A stretch of 64,000 bases of DNA, from contig NZ_NFHG01000002.1 of the NCBI RefSeq assembly GCF_002159265.1, positions 1-64,000 on the forward strand, given 5' to 3'. Origin of the DNA: Flavonifractor sp. An82 (lineage in GTDB: Bacteria > Bacillota > Clostridia > Oscillospirales > Oscillospiraceae). Position 1 is the first letter of the stretch. The number at the start of each line of letters is the position of its first letter. This document shows, piece by piece, positions 1-8,373 of the stretch. The translations under genes and the position numbers were made by a program. The notes under the pieces are model-generated. The model was given only the letters and a program-made list of their open reading frames with translations. It did not search any database and was not told the DNA's origin.

Positions 1-115
1 GTCCTTACGCAGTTGGCAGATCGTATTACGCGTTGTACGCGTCCGCGAGGAACAAAGGGCTATGCCCGCATAGTGACAACCACCAGCTTCGCTGGTGGAT
101 GTGTTCATTCATGGC
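1..115. other. Spacer with small hairpin
   Basis: No convincing gene is seen here. A perfect 8-bp hairpin (CCACCAGC/GCTGGTGG, 80-98) lies just downstream of the stop codon of the leftward gene at 116 and may be a weak terminator for it; the T-run after it is poor. The rest could be the end of a feature that starts outside the window. Confidence 0.4.
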
Positions 116-1084
116 TCAGGTGCAGCGCACAGTGCAGGTCAGGGTCTGGCCGTCCACCGAGCAGGTCAGGGTGGTCTGGCCCTTGCCCACATAGGTCACG
201 GTGCCGTTGCTGGACACAGTGGCCACAGCGGTGTTGCCGATGCTCCACACGGGGGTGGAGGAAGTGCCGCTCACCTTCATCTGGAAGGAGGGGTAGGTCT
301 TGCTCAGAGTGAAATCCGTCCGGTTCAGAGAAAGAGTGGTGGTCGTGGTGGTGGAACCGCCGGAGGTAGTGGTGCTGCCGTTGGAGCCCCCGGTGGTCAC
401 GGAATTGTGGACCAGGCAGGTGTGGGTCACGCCGCCGGGCATGGTGGCGGTAATGGTGGCGTTGCCGGTCTTGGAGCCGGGGCTCACCTTGCCGGTCTCA
501 TCCACCGACACGATGTCGGGGTCGCTGCTGCTCCAGGTGATGGTGCCGGTGGAACCCTCGGGACTGAAGGTCACCTTCAGGGTGACGGGATCGGGGTAAC
601 GGTTGCTCAGGGAGAACTCCGTCAGACTCAGGCTGAAATCGGTGGCCGTCTGATCGGCGGGGATAGTCTCCACCGGCTCCACGGATTCAGTGGGATCGGG
701 ATCGGCGCTGGGCTGGGCGGAGTCGGTGGGCATGACGCTTTCCACTGTGCCTGGATCGTTGGCCGAGTTGCCCTTGGTGACCAGAGGGATAATGACCGAG
801 ATCACAATGATGATAGCCGCGATGATGACGGCCAGGGAGATAATGATGCCGATGAGCCGCAGGGGCGAGGGGCCCCGGCCGTAGCCGCCCCCCCGGGTAT
901 TGGTCACCAGCCGCTTGCCCCCACGGGGGCGGCGGACGGAGTCCTCATCCCCGTCGTAGTCCTCATCCTCCAGCGGCATTTCATCGCAGAAGGGGCAGTG
1001 CTTATAAGTAGAGGCGTAGTCTTCGCCGCAGTATTCGCAGTGGATCATGGTGGGACGGTCGTCCCGGTTTCGCCTGGATGCCAT
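116..1084 (-). CDS. Zinc-ribbon membrane protein with Ig-like (BIG2) domains
   Basis: A 322-residue protein of unknown role. The N-terminus (residues about 15-35) has two Cys pairs, CEYC and CPFC, typical of a small zinc ribbon, followed by an acidic stretch, an RRPRGGKR basic patch and one hydrophobic helix near residue 90 (LIGIIISLAVIIAAIIIVIS). The remainder is Thr/Ser-rich and carries two bacterial Ig-like repeats with the pattern 'SSDPDIVSVDETGKV...ATITA' and 'NTAVATVSSNGTV'. This predicts a cytoplasmic zinc ribbon with an extracytoplasmic Ig-like stalk. The start is the ATG at 1084, seven bases after GGAGGG; an upstream TTG at 1099 is less likely. It is transcribed away from the AAA+ gene at 1270. 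Confidence 0.8.
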   Translation of the reverse strand: MASRRNRDDRPTMIHCEYCGEDYASTYKHCPFCDEMPLEDEDYDGDEDSVRRPRGGKRLVTNTRGGGYGRGPSPLRLIGIIISLAVIIAAIIIVISVIIPLVTKGNSANDPGTVESVMPTDSAQPSADPDPTESVEPVETIPADQTATDFSLSLTEFSLSNRYPDPVTLKVTFSPEGSTGTITWSSSDPDIVSVDETGKVSPGSKTGNATITATMPGGVTHTCLVHNSVTTGGSNGSTTTSGGSTTTTTTLSLNRTDFTLSKTYPSFQMKVSGTSSTPVWSIGNTAVATVSSNGTVTYVGKGQTTLTCSVDGQTLTCTVRCT

Positions 1085-1202
1085 GGGAAATCCCTCCAAT
1101 CGACATTCTTAATCATATTTTACAACGGCAGACGGCGGCCCGTCAACGGTACTTCGGGAAATGTAAAAGTTTTTTAACAATTATGTCAACTAAAGGGGAG
1201 GC

Positions 1203-1231
1203 TTGCGCCGGTACCGGGAATTGGCTATAAT
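1203..1231 (+). promoter_or_regulatory. Sigma-A-type promoter for the AAA+ ATPase gene
   Basis: TTGCGC (1203-1208) and TATAAT (1226-1231) are separated by 17 bases, 38 bases before the start codon at 1270. Confidence 0.65.
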
Positions 1232-1269
1232 AAAATTTACGAAAAAAGCACAGGGGAGGCCGCCCGCCT

Positions 1270-2688
1270 ATGAAGGGAACCATCAGTGCCGCCGAGGCCC
1301 ACAGACAATACAGTGAGGGAATGACCGCCTTCCGGCGGCAGATCGCCGACCAGGCCCTGCGGGACCGCTTTGCCCGGGAGGCCGATACCTTCTTCCGGGC
1401 CTGTGCCCTGGGACTGTGGCAGCGGGACGGGGCCTCCCTCAGCCCCAGGTATGTGGAGTTCTACAACGCCATCTACACCAAGGGCAATCCGGTGCCCTCG
1501 GTGCTGTTTTGGGAGCTGTCCTCGGCGGTGGCCCGGTACCCCGGTTTCCGGCCGCCGGAGTTTTTCAACCGGATGCGGGCCTGTGACAAGGTGGCGGGCA
1601 CCGATCTGGCCCGCCGCTTCATTGATCTGACCACCTTGATGCTGCTGCTCTTCGCGGCGGTGGATGATCAGGTCAGCGAGGAAGAGGCCAGGTTTGTCAA
1701 CCAGTGTGCCGATACTCTCTCCGCCCTGTGCGATCAGGACGGACTGAAGGGGGAGAAAGCTCCCTTGGACGTGGGGGACTTTGTGACCCGCCGTCCGGAG
1801 CCCCGGCAATCCGATCCCGCCCCGGCGGTGGAGCCCCCGGAGGAGGACAAGCCGGAGGAGCCGGAGCCTACCCTGGAAGAGCTGATGGCCCAGCTGGATG
1901 GGCTGTGCGGCCTGGAGAAGGTCAAGTCCGACGTGAAGAGCCTGGTCAATCTGGTGAAGGTACGCAAGCTGCGGCAGGAGCACCAGCTGCCCGTGCCGCC
2001 CCTGTCCCTCCACTTGGTGTTCATGGGCAATCCGGGCACCGGCAAGACCACGGTGGCCCGGCTGCTGGCCCAGCTGTACAAGGCCATCGGCGTACTGTCC
2101 AAGGGGCAGCTGGTGGAGGTGGACCGGTCCGGTCTGGTGGCCGGCTTTGTGGGACAGACCGCCCTCAAGACCGGCGAGGTCATCCAGAAGGCCCTGGGGG
2201 GCGTGCTCTTTATCGACGAGGCCTATGCCCTGGCGGGGCAGGACAACCCCAACGACTTCGGCAAGGAGGCCATTGAGACCCTACTGAAGGGGATGGAGGA
2301 CCACCGGGCCGACCTGGTGGTGATCGTGGCAGGGTACACCGAGCTCATGGGCCGCTTCCTCCACGCCAACCCCGGCCTGGAGAGCCGCTTCAACAAGTAT
2401 TTCTATTTTGAGGACTACAACGGGGAACAGCTGTTGGAGATCTTTTGCTCCATGTGTGAGAAAAATGGGTATACCCTCAGTGATGAGAGCAGGGCATATG
2501 CCGAGCAGTATTTAAAAGAGCTGTATGAGAACCGGGACGAGAACTTCGGCAACGCCCGGGATGTGCGCAATCTGTTCGAGCGGGCGGTGGCCCGCCAGTC
2601 CGACCGGGTGGCTACCCTGGCGTCCCCCGGCAAGGAGGAGCTGATGGCCCTCACCGTGGAGGACCTGCGGGAGGAGAGCCAGGCATGA
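1270..2688 (+). CDS. AAA+ ATPase, CbbX/SpoVK type
   Basis: A 472-residue protein. The C-terminal half is a AAA+ module with Walker A GNPGTGKT (about 253-260), Walker B VLFIDEAYAL (about 312-321) and an arginine-finger-like ESRFNKYF segment, closest in pattern to CbbX, SpoVK and ESX EccA ATPases. The N-terminal 170 residues are helical and unassigned, joined to the ATPase by a Pro/Glu-rich linker (about 178-200). No Rubisco or sporulation partner is adjacent, so the substrate is unknown. GGGGAGG precedes the ATG. A bidirectional terminator follows directly, so it is probably monocistronic. Confidence 0.85.
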   Translation: MKGTISAAEAHRQYSEGMTAFRRQIADQALRDRFAREADTFFRACALGLWQRDGASLSPRYVEFYNAIYTKGNPVPSVLFWELSSAVARYPGFRPPEFFNRMRACDKVAGTDLARRFIDLTTLMLLLFAAVDDQVSEEEARFVNQCADTLSALCDQDGLKGEKAPLDVGDFVTRRPEPRQSDPAPAVEPPEEDKPEEPEPTLEELMAQLDGLCGLEKVKSDVKSLVNLVKVRKLRQEHQLPVPPLSLHLVFMGNPGTGKTTVARLLAQLYKAIGVLSKGQLVEVDRSGLVAGFVGQTALKTGEVIQKALGGVLFIDEAYALAGQDNPNDFGKEAIETLLKGMEDHRADLVVIVAGYTELMGRFLHANPGLESRFNKYFYFEDYNGEQLLEIFCSMCEKNGYTLSDESRAYAEQYLKELYENRDENFGNARDVRNLFERAVARQSDRVATLASPGKEELMALTVEDLREESQA

Positions 2689-2719
2689 AAAGAGCCCCTG
2701 CCGCAGGCAGGGGCTTTCT
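2687..2719. terminator. Bidirectional terminator
   Basis: A 10-bp perfect stem AGCCCCTGCC/GGCAGGGGCT with a GCA loop (2693-2715) lies between convergent genes, with short T-runs on both sides. Confidence 0.8.
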
Positions 2720-2727
2720 CCGCTTGA

Positions 2728-3144
2728 TTACAGGTGGTCGCTGTCCACCAGAATGTTGTCGGTGCCGTGTTCCTCGAACTCGGCGATATAGGCGTCGATC
2801 CGGCTGGCCAGCTCATCGTAATTGCTCTCGTCAATGGGAGCGTCGTCCATATCCCGGCGGGCTAGGTCCTCCGCCAGGATATCGAAGAAGACGTTATTTT
2901 CATATTCCATGATGGCCTCGTGAATGCCGCCCTCGGCAAAGGCACGGGAGGGAACCACTTCGCCCTGCCAGTCCTCCGCCAGGGTGGGCATGCCCTCGGC
3001 CCGGGCCTTGGCAAAGAGCAGGCTCTCCACTTCGTCGTAATCCCGGAAACGGTCGTCCCCACGGGTGGAATTCAGGATCCAGTTGCCGATATAGGCCATA
3101 TCCAGCAGACGGCGAAACTGCTTGGTCGTCAGTTCCAGCTTCAT
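2728..3144 (-). CDS. Hypothetical acidic protein
   Basis: A 138-residue, acidic, probably all-helical protein with no membrane segment or signal peptide. I do not recognise the family. It begins MKLELTTKQFRRLLDMAYIG and has an Asp/Glu-rich C-terminal half. It is very likely real: AAGGAGG lies ten bases before the ATG, a near-consensus promoter sits upstream (3206-3233) and a terminator follows. It is divergent from murI with no functional link evident. Confidence 0.75.
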   Translation of the reverse strand: MKLELTTKQFRRLLDMAYIGNWILNSTRGDDRFRDYDEVESLLFAKARAEGMPTLAEDWQGEVVPSRAFAEGGIHEAIMEYENNVFFDILAEDLARRDMDDAPIDESNYDELASRIDAYIAEFEEHGTDNILVDSDHL

Positions 3145-3205
3145 ACCAATGAGACCTCCTTGCTGTCATGACGTTGGGGCACGGAGGACCATCCCCCACT
3201 TTCAT

Positions 3206-3233
3206 ATTATAGTCACCCCCGAAGAAATGTCAA
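3206..3233 (-). promoter_or_regulatory. Promoter for the leftward hypothetical gene
   Basis: Read leftward, TTGACA (3233-3228) and TATAAT (3211-3206) are 16 bases apart: a full-consensus sigma-A promoter. Confidence 0.8.
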
Positions 3234-3264
3234 ACCGGGGAGGGAAAAATGTGAAAATAACCCC

Positions 3265-3293
3265 TTGTTTTCCTGCCCCGTTTCCCCTATCAT
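3265..3293 (+). promoter_or_regulatory. Promoter for murI
   Basis: TTGTTT (3265-3270) and TATCAT (3288-3293) are spaced by 17 bases upstream of the TTG start of murI. Confidence 0.6.
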
Positions 3294-3327
3294 TAAAAGA
3301 ACCACAGTAATACAAGGAGGGAGCGTC

Positions 3328-4143
3328 TTGGACAGACGACCCATCGGCGTTTTTGATTCCGGCCTGGGAGGGCTGACCACGGTGCGGGAGCTGTGCCGCC
3401 TGCTGCCGGGGGAGGACATCGTCTACTTCGGCGACACCGGCCGGGTGCCCTACGGCAGCCGCTCCAAGGAGACCATCATCCGGTACGCCCGCCAGGATGT
3501 GGCCTTCCTGCGTACCTTTGATCTGAAGCTTATCGTCATTGCCTGCGGCACCGTGTCCACCACGGCCCTGGAGATCCTGGCCAATGAGAACCCCATCCCG
3601 GTGCTGGGGGTGGTGGCCCCCGCTGCCGCTGCCGCCGCCCAGGCTACCCGCAACGGCAGGATCGGCCTCATCGGTACCCAGGCCTCCATCCGCAGCGGGG
3701 CCTATGAGAATCTCATCCGCAAGGCGGACCCTGCGGCCCAGGTGACGGCCCAGGCCTGCCCCCTCTTTGTCCCTCTGGTGGAGAACGGCCGGTTCAAGCC
3801 AGGAGACATCGTCATTGAGACGGTGGCGGGGGAGTATCTGGCTCCTCTGAAGGAGGCGGGGGTGGATACCCTGGTGATGGGCTGCACCCACTATCCCCTG
3901 CTGGAGGGGGTCATCTCCGCCCAGATGGGGCCGGATGTCCGGCTCATCAACGCAGGGGCGGAGGGCGCCCGGGCCGCTGCCGCCCGGCTGGCGGCGGACG
4001 ACGCCCTGTCGGACCGTCAGGAGAGAGGAAGCTGCCGGTACTTCGTCAGCGACCGTCAGGAGGATTTCTCCCGCCTGGCCTCCACCTTCCTGGGCTGGGA
4101 TGTCACCGGCACGGTGGGCCAGGTGGATATCAGCTGCTATTAA
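3328..4143 (+). CDS. murI: Glutamate racemase
   Basis: Converts L-glutamate to D-glutamate for peptidoglycan precursor synthesis in the cytoplasm. The 271-residue product is of normal family length and shows the N-terminal motif IGVFDSGLGGLTT and both catalytic cysteines: VIACGT (about residue 73) and MGCTHYPLL (about residue 184). The start is a TTG at 3328, chosen because AAGGAGG (3314-3320) is correctly placed and because the family starts just before the DSGLGG motif; the longer in-frame reading from 3265 would begin inside the promoter. The next gene has its own promoter. Confidence 0.95.
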   Translation: MDRRPIGVFDSGLGGLTTVRELCRLLPGEDIVYFGDTGRVPYGSRSKETIIRYARQDVAFLRTFDLKLIVIACGTVSTTALEILANENPIPVLGVVAPAAAAAAQATRNGRIGLIGTQASIRSGAYENLIRKADPAAQVTAQACPLFVPLVENGRFKPGDIVIETVAGEYLAPLKEAGVDTLVMGCTHYPLLEGVISAQMGPDVRLINAGAEGARAAAARLAADDALSDRQERGSCRYFVSDRQEDFSRLASTFLGWDVTGTVGQVDISCY

Positions 4144-4153
4144 AAACCGGCCC

Positions 4154-4182
4154 TTTACATTGGGACGGGAATTGGATATAAT
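4154..4182 (+). promoter_or_regulatory. Promoter for the DUF1934 gene
   Basis: TTTACA (4154-4159) and a perfect TATAAT (4177-4182) are 17 bases apart, 49 bases before the start at 4232. Confidence 0.7.
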
Positions 4183-4231
4183 ATGGTGCAATTTGCGGCC
4201 GGAAGGGCCGATAAAGAGGGAACACAGAACC

Positions 4232-4675
4232 ATGGAGAACAATGTTATCATATCCATTCAGGGCAAGCAGTCCTTTGAGGACCAGGAGCCGGAGGTCATT
4301 GAGCTGGTGACCGAGGGACAACTGTCCCGGGACGGAGAGGACGGTTACACCCTCACCTATCAGGAGAGCGAGCTCACCGGACTGGAGGGTACCCTGACCA
4401 CCTTCCAGATCGAGCCGGAGCGGGTGACCCTGCTGCGAATGGGGGAGGTCAACTCCCAGATGGTCTTTGAAGAGGGCCGGCGTCACCTGTCCATGTACAA
4501 TACCCCTTATGGGGCCCTGGCGGTGGGGATCAGCACCAAGAAGATGCGCACCCAGCTCAGCCCTGCCGGAGGGAGCATTGAGATCAATTATGCCCTGGAA
4601 ATCGATCATGCCGTGGCGGGGGAGAACCTCTTCCATATCCAGGTGCGTCAGAAGGGAAGCAATATCCGGCAGTAA
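4232..4675 (+). CDS. DUF1934 family beta-barrel protein
   Basis: A 147-residue protein with the pattern of DUF1934 (YwiB-like) proteins: alternating short strands, a central EPERVTLLRMGE segment, GRRHLSMYNTPYGALAVGI, and a C-terminal YALEIDHAVAGENLFHIQV. The family is predicted to form a small calycin-like beta-barrel and is often encoded next to argS in Firmicutes, as here. Biochemical function is not established. The start is the ATG at 4232; no other start in this frame lies between the upstream promoter and the conserved core. Confidence 0.85.
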   Translation: MENNVIISIQGKQSFEDQEPEVIELVTEGQLSRDGEDGYTLTYQESELTGLEGTLTTFQIEPERVTLLRMGEVNSQMVFEEGRRHLSMYNTPYGALAVGISTKKMRTQLSPAGGSIEINYALEIDHAVAGENLFHIQVRQKGSNIRQ

Positions 4676-4718
4676 GAGCCCCGGTAGCGTTTACCCGCAA
4701 GCAGAGTAATAAAAATCT

Positions 4719-4847
4719 GTTTTTTCCGGGGACATGTGCCTCGGAAAAAACACTTCTCAGCCCGCAAGTGTGGACTCTGGCCGCTTTGGCGGACGGAGGA
4801 TGCGCGCGGCGGGCTGCATTCTCTCAAAAATGCTTGCATTTTTGAGA
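4719..4847 (+). repeat. Multi-hairpin leader upstream of argS
   Basis: Three consecutive strong hairpins occupy the spacer. First, a 13-bp stem with one G-U pair (4719-4731 with 4739-4751). Second, an 8-bp closing stem CAGCCCGC/GCGGGCTG (4758-4765 with 4809-4816) around an inner CCGC/GCGG arm. Third, a perfect 11-bp stem with a CTTG loop (4822-4847). No T-box GGTGGTACC core is present. None is followed by a proper U-run, so simple terminators do not explain it. Confidence 0.6.
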
Positions 4848-4868
4848 AATAAAGAAAAGGTGATAGAT

Positions 4869-6617
4869 ATGTCCAACATGATTCAGGCGGCCCGGGAGCA
4901 GGTCGCCCAGCTGACCCAGGCGGCCTATGAGAAGGCCGCGGCCCAGGGCCTGCTGCCCGCCGGGGCGGAGGTCAAGGCCACCATCGAGATCCCAAAGGAC
5001 CCCACCCACGGTGACTACGCCTCCTCCTTTGCCATGGCGGGCGCCAAGGCCCTCCACAAGGCCCCCCGCCAGATCGCCCAGACCATTGTGGACAATCTGG
5101 AGCTGGAGGGCACCTTCTTTGATAAGGTGGAGATCGCCGGTCCCGGCTTCCTCAACTTTACCATGGGCAGCAAGTGGTACGGCGAGGTACTGGCTGATAT
5201 CCAGGCCGAGGGCAACACTTACGGAACGGTGGATGAGGGGCACGGCGAGAAGGTGATGGTGGAGTTCGTCTCTGCCAACCCCACCGGCCCCATGCACATC
5301 GGCAACGCCCGGGGCGGCGTGCTGGGCGACGCCCTGGCCAGCGTCCTGACCCGGGCCGGGTATGACGTGTGGCGGGAGTTCTACGTCAACGACGCCGGCA
5401 ACCAGATCCACAAGTTTGCCATGAGCATCGACGCCCGGTACCTGCAGATCGTGCTGGGGGAGGAGAACTACCCCTTCCCCGAGGACGGCTACCACGGCGA
5501 CGACATCAAGGAGCTGGCTCAGGCTTTCTACGATCAGCACGGTCCCGACTGGAAGGACAAGCCGGTGGAGGAGCGGCAGGAGGCCATGGCCCAGTACGGC
5601 CTGTCCGTCAACATCCCCAAGATGAAGGAGGACCTGCGCCGCTATCAGATCGAGTACGACGAGTGGTTCCTGGAGTCCGGCCTCCACAGCTCCGGCTATG
5701 TGGCTGAGACGGTGGGCATGCTGGCCGACAAGGGCTGGACCTATGAGAAGGACGGCGCTCTGTGGCTCAACACCACCGAGCTGCTCAAGCAGAAGTTCAT
5801 GGCTGAGGGCAAGACCCAGGAGCAGGTGGACAAGCTGGACCTGAAGGACGACGTGCTCCGCCGGGCCAATGGCTTCTACACCTACTTTGCCGCCGACATC
5901 GCCTATCACCGCAACAAGCTGGAGAAGCGGGGCTTCTCCAAGGCCATCAACATCTGGGGCGCCGACCACCACGGCCATGTGGCCCGGCTCCAGGCCGCTC
6001 TGGACGGACTGGGCCTGGACGGCTCCCACCGGCTCGTCGTGGTGCTGATGCAGCTGGTCAACCTGCTGCAGGACGGCCAGCCTGTCCGCATGTCCAAGCG
6101 CTCCGGCAAGGCCATCGCCCTGCGGGACCTGCTGGACGAGGTCAGCGTGGACGCCGCCCGCTTCTTCTTCAACTCCCGGTCCTCCACCTCCGCCCTGGAC
6201 TTTGACCTGGATCTGGCGGTGCGGCAGGACTCCGACAACCCGGTGTACTATGTCCAGTACGCCCACGCCCGGATCTGCTCTCTGGTGAGCCGCCTCACCG
6301 AGGAGGGTGCTCAGGTGCCCGATGCCGGGACTGTGGATGCCTCCCTCTTCACCACCGCCGAGGAGAAGACTCTCATTAAGACCCTCTCCCAGCTGCCCGA
6401 GGTGATCCGCATTTCCGCCCGGGACTACGATCCCTCCCACGTCAACCGCTACCTCATCACCCTGGCTGGCGATTTCCACCGCTTCTATAACGCCTGCCGC
6501 ATCAAGGGGGAGGAGGCCGCTGTCCTCTCCGCCCGGCTCAAGCTGGCCGACACCGTCCGGTCCGTCATTGCCAACTGCCTGGCCCTCATCGGCGTTACTG
6601 CCCCTGAGAAGATGTAA
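4869..6617 (+). CDS. argS: Arginyl-tRNA synthetase
   Basis: Charges tRNA-Arg with arginine. The 582-residue product has the N-terminal additional domain (Add1), a class I signature HIGN (143-146, in NPTGPMHIGNARGG), the KMSKS-like segment RMSKRSGK, and a helical C-terminal anticodon-binding DALR domain ending in VTAPEKM, where the terminal methionine is typical of the family. The start is the ATG at 4869 after AAAGGTGAT; longer in-frame extensions back to 4734 would run through the hairpin leader. A strong terminator follows at 6624. Confidence 0.97.
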   Translation: MSNMIQAAREQVAQLTQAAYEKAAAQGLLPAGAEVKATIEIPKDPTHGDYASSFAMAGAKALHKAPRQIAQTIVDNLELEGTFFDKVEIAGPGFLNFTMGSKWYGEVLADIQAEGNTYGTVDEGHGEKVMVEFVSANPTGPMHIGNARGGVLGDALASVLTRAGYDVWREFYVNDAGNQIHKFAMSIDARYLQIVLGEENYPFPEDGYHGDDIKELAQAFYDQHGPDWKDKPVEERQEAMAQYGLSVNIPKMKEDLRRYQIEYDEWFLESGLHSSGYVAETVGMLADKGWTYEKDGALWLNTTELLKQKFMAEGKTQEQVDKLDLKDDVLRRANGFYTYFAADIAYHRNKLEKRGFSKAINIWGADHHGHVARLQAALDGLGLDGSHRLVVVLMQLVNLLQDGQPVRMSKRSGKAIALRDLLDEVSVDAARFFFNSRSSTSALDFDLDLAVRQDSDNPVYYVQYAHARICSLVSRLTEEGAQVPDAGTVDASLFTTAEEKTLIKTLSQLPEVIRISARDYDPSHVNRYLITLAGDFHRFYNACRIKGEEAAVLSARLKLADTVRSVIANCLALIGVTAPEKM

Positions 6618-6623
6618 GATTTC

Positions 6624-6663
6624 AAAAAGATCCCGTCTTTTTCAAAAAAGACGGGATCTTTTT
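6624..6663. terminator. Terminator after argS
   Basis: A long near-perfect stem GATCCCGTCTTTTT / AAAAAAGACGGGATC followed by TTTTT. Confidence 0.9.
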
Positions 6664-6957
6664 CTGCGTTTTTTCGTCCATACATCAGCGGCCAATTCCC
6701 AAAAATATTATGTCGACACGAAAAGTGAAGAGATTGTTGCGAAAATGGATGAGTTATGCCGATATGGAATCCTTTTACAGAGCTGAAGTCGAATTTCTTA
6801 CATTTGTATAAAAGAAATAAAAACTTTCCCTTAATCTTCTGTTAATTGGTATGTAACACTCTTGTAATCTTTTCGGGGTGTGGTATGATATGCAATACAC
6901 GCAGGCGAATGTCGTGCTGCGCCTTCCTTCAGTGACTGACAAACGGAGGATCATAGA
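6664..6957. other. AT-rich spacer before the glycosyltransferase gene
   Basis: About 290 bases with lower GC than its surroundings and no credible gene. The only feature I can support is the promoter at 6862-6889. The AT-rich bases 6690-6860 could hold regulatory sites, but I see no clear repeat or operator. Confidence 0.5.
6862..6889 (+). promoter_or_regulatory. Promoter for the glycosyltransferase gene
   Basis: TTGTAA (6862-6867) and TATGAT (6884-6889) are 16 bases apart, and TGG precedes the -10 box (extended -10). Confidence 0.65.
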
Positions 6958-8232
6958 ATGACGATACTGCAAGTAGTAAAAGATTTGAACTTTGCCGTGG
7001 TGGTGCTCTTCACCCTGCTCTATCTCTATCAGGGCTTTTATGTGGTGGTGGGCCTGGTACGCCGCCGCTGGAAGGAGAGCCATCAGCCCAGCAAGCTCCA
7101 CCGGTTCGCCGTGGTGGTTTCCGCCCGCAACGAGGAGGGCGTCATCGGAGAACTGCTGGAGAGTCTGAATCAACAGAACTACCCCAAGGAACTGCTGGAC
7201 CTGTATGTGGTGGCCGACAACTGCACCGACGATACCGCCGGGTTGGCCCGCAAGGCCGGCGCCTTTGTGTACGAGCGCTTTGACCAGCAGAAAAAGGGCA
7301 AGGGCTACGCCATGGACTACCTCTTCCACCGTCTGGAGGAGGAGGGCAAGGATGTGTATGACGGCTATTTCGTTTTTGACGCCGATAACCTGGTGGACCC
7401 CAACTTTGTCTCTGAGATGAACCGTACCTTTGACAAGGGCTACGACGCCATCACCTGCTACCGCAATTCCAAAAACTTCGGGGACAACTGGATCTCCGCG
7501 GGCTACTCCATCTGGTTCCTGCGTGAGGCCCGCTTCCTCAACTTCCCCCGCACCCTGCTGGGCACCAACTGCCATGTGTCGGGCACCGGCTTCCTGGTGT
7601 CCGCCCAGGTGATCCGGGACAACGGGGGCTGGCCCTTCCACCTGCTCACCGAGGACATCCAGTTCTCCGTGGACTGCGCCATTCAGGGCCGCAAGATCGG
7701 CTACTGTGACACCGCCGTGGTGTACGACGAACAGCCCACCACCTTCCGCCAGTCCTGGGACCAGCGGCTGCGGTGGTCCAAGGGCTTCTATCAGGTGGAC
7801 CGGGACTACACCGTGCCTCTGCTGAAGGGCTGCTTCCGGCCCGGTCGGCTGGGCACCTCCTGCTACGACATGTTTGTCACCGTGGCCCCCGGCATGCTGC
7901 TCACCCTGGTGATGATCCTGTTCAACGGCATTATCCTGGCCAGCTGCATGACCCAGCCCGCCTACATCGCGGTCCGCATCATCGACGAGACCGTCGGCTT
8001 CATGGGCTCCGCCCTGTGGAACTTCTATGTGGGCCTCTTTGTCTACGGCCTGCTCACCGTGCTGTCCGAGTGGAAGCACATCAGCGCGTCCCCCCTGCGC
8101 AAGCTGGGATATGTGATCACCTTCCCCATCTTCATGTTTACTTATATCCCCATCTCCATCGCCGCTCTGATGAAGAAGGTGGAGTGGAAGCCCATCTATC
8201 ACTCCGCTACCAAGCGGGTGGGTGTGGGCTGA
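6958..8232 (+). CDS. Membrane glycosyltransferase, family 2
   Basis: A 424-residue integral-membrane GT-A glycosyltransferase. One N-terminal helix (about 10-30) is followed by the catalytic domain: VVSARNEEGVIGELLES, the nucleotide-binding VVADNCTDD, a DADN metal site, LTEDIQF as the third acidic motif and QRLRWSKGF matching the QxxRW signature of processive enzymes. The C-terminal third carries three or four membrane spans (from about 295). The layout resembles poly-N-acetylglucosamine or hyaluronan synthase relatives, but the substrate cannot be told from sequence. The ATG at 6958 follows ACGGAGGATC. It stands alone between its own promoter and a terminator. Confidence 0.88.
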   Translation: MTILQVVKDLNFAVVVLFTLLYLYQGFYVVVGLVRRRWKESHQPSKLHRFAVVVSARNEEGVIGELLESLNQQNYPKELLDLYVVADNCTDDTAGLARKAGAFVYERFDQQKKGKGYAMDYLFHRLEEEGKDVYDGYFVFDADNLVDPNFVSEMNRTFDKGYDAITCYRNSKNFGDNWISAGYSIWFLREARFLNFPRTLLGTNCHVSGTGFLVSAQVIRDNGGWPFHLLTEDIQFSVDCAIQGRKIGYCDTAVVYDEQPTTFRQSWDQRLRWSKGFYQVDRDYTVPLLKGCFRPGRLGTSCYDMFVTVAPGMLLTLVMILFNGIILASCMTQPAYIAVRIIDETVGFMGSALWNFYVGLFVYGLLTVLSEWKHISASPLRKLGYVITFPIFMFTYIPISIAALMKKVEWKPIYHSATKRVGVG

Positions 8233-8256
8233 TCCGGAACAGAGTACCATGCATCC

Positions 8257-8289
8257 AAAGGCCTGCCGCTTCCGCGGCAGGCCTTTTTT
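8257..8289 (+). terminator. Terminator after the glycosyltransferase gene
   Basis: A perfect stem AAAGGCCTGCCGC/GCGGCAGGCCTTT with a TTCC loop, followed by a T-run. Confidence 0.9.
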
Positions 8290-8305
8290 GCCGGTGTCGG
8301 CGGGG

Positions 8306-8335
8306 TTGCAATGGGCCGGGACACTGTGATATAAT
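8306..8335 (+). promoter_or_regulatory. Promoter for the homocysteine methyltransferase-type gene
   Basis: TTGCAA (8306-8311) and a perfect TATAAT (8330-8335) with 18-base spacing and a TGA extended -10. Confidence 0.7.
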
Positions 8336-8373
8336 ACTTTCCAAATGTGCAATGCAGGAGGAACAAAGCGATC

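Noticed and set aside
95-1177. Long rightward reading frame of Gly/His/Ala-rich composition opposite the zinc-ribbon gene
   Set aside because: It is the antisense shadow of a high-GC gene; low-complexity composition, no ribosome site and no domain.
1270-2688. Naming the AAA+ gene cbbX or spoVK
   Set aside because: The ATPase core fits several families and no partner gene is adjacent.
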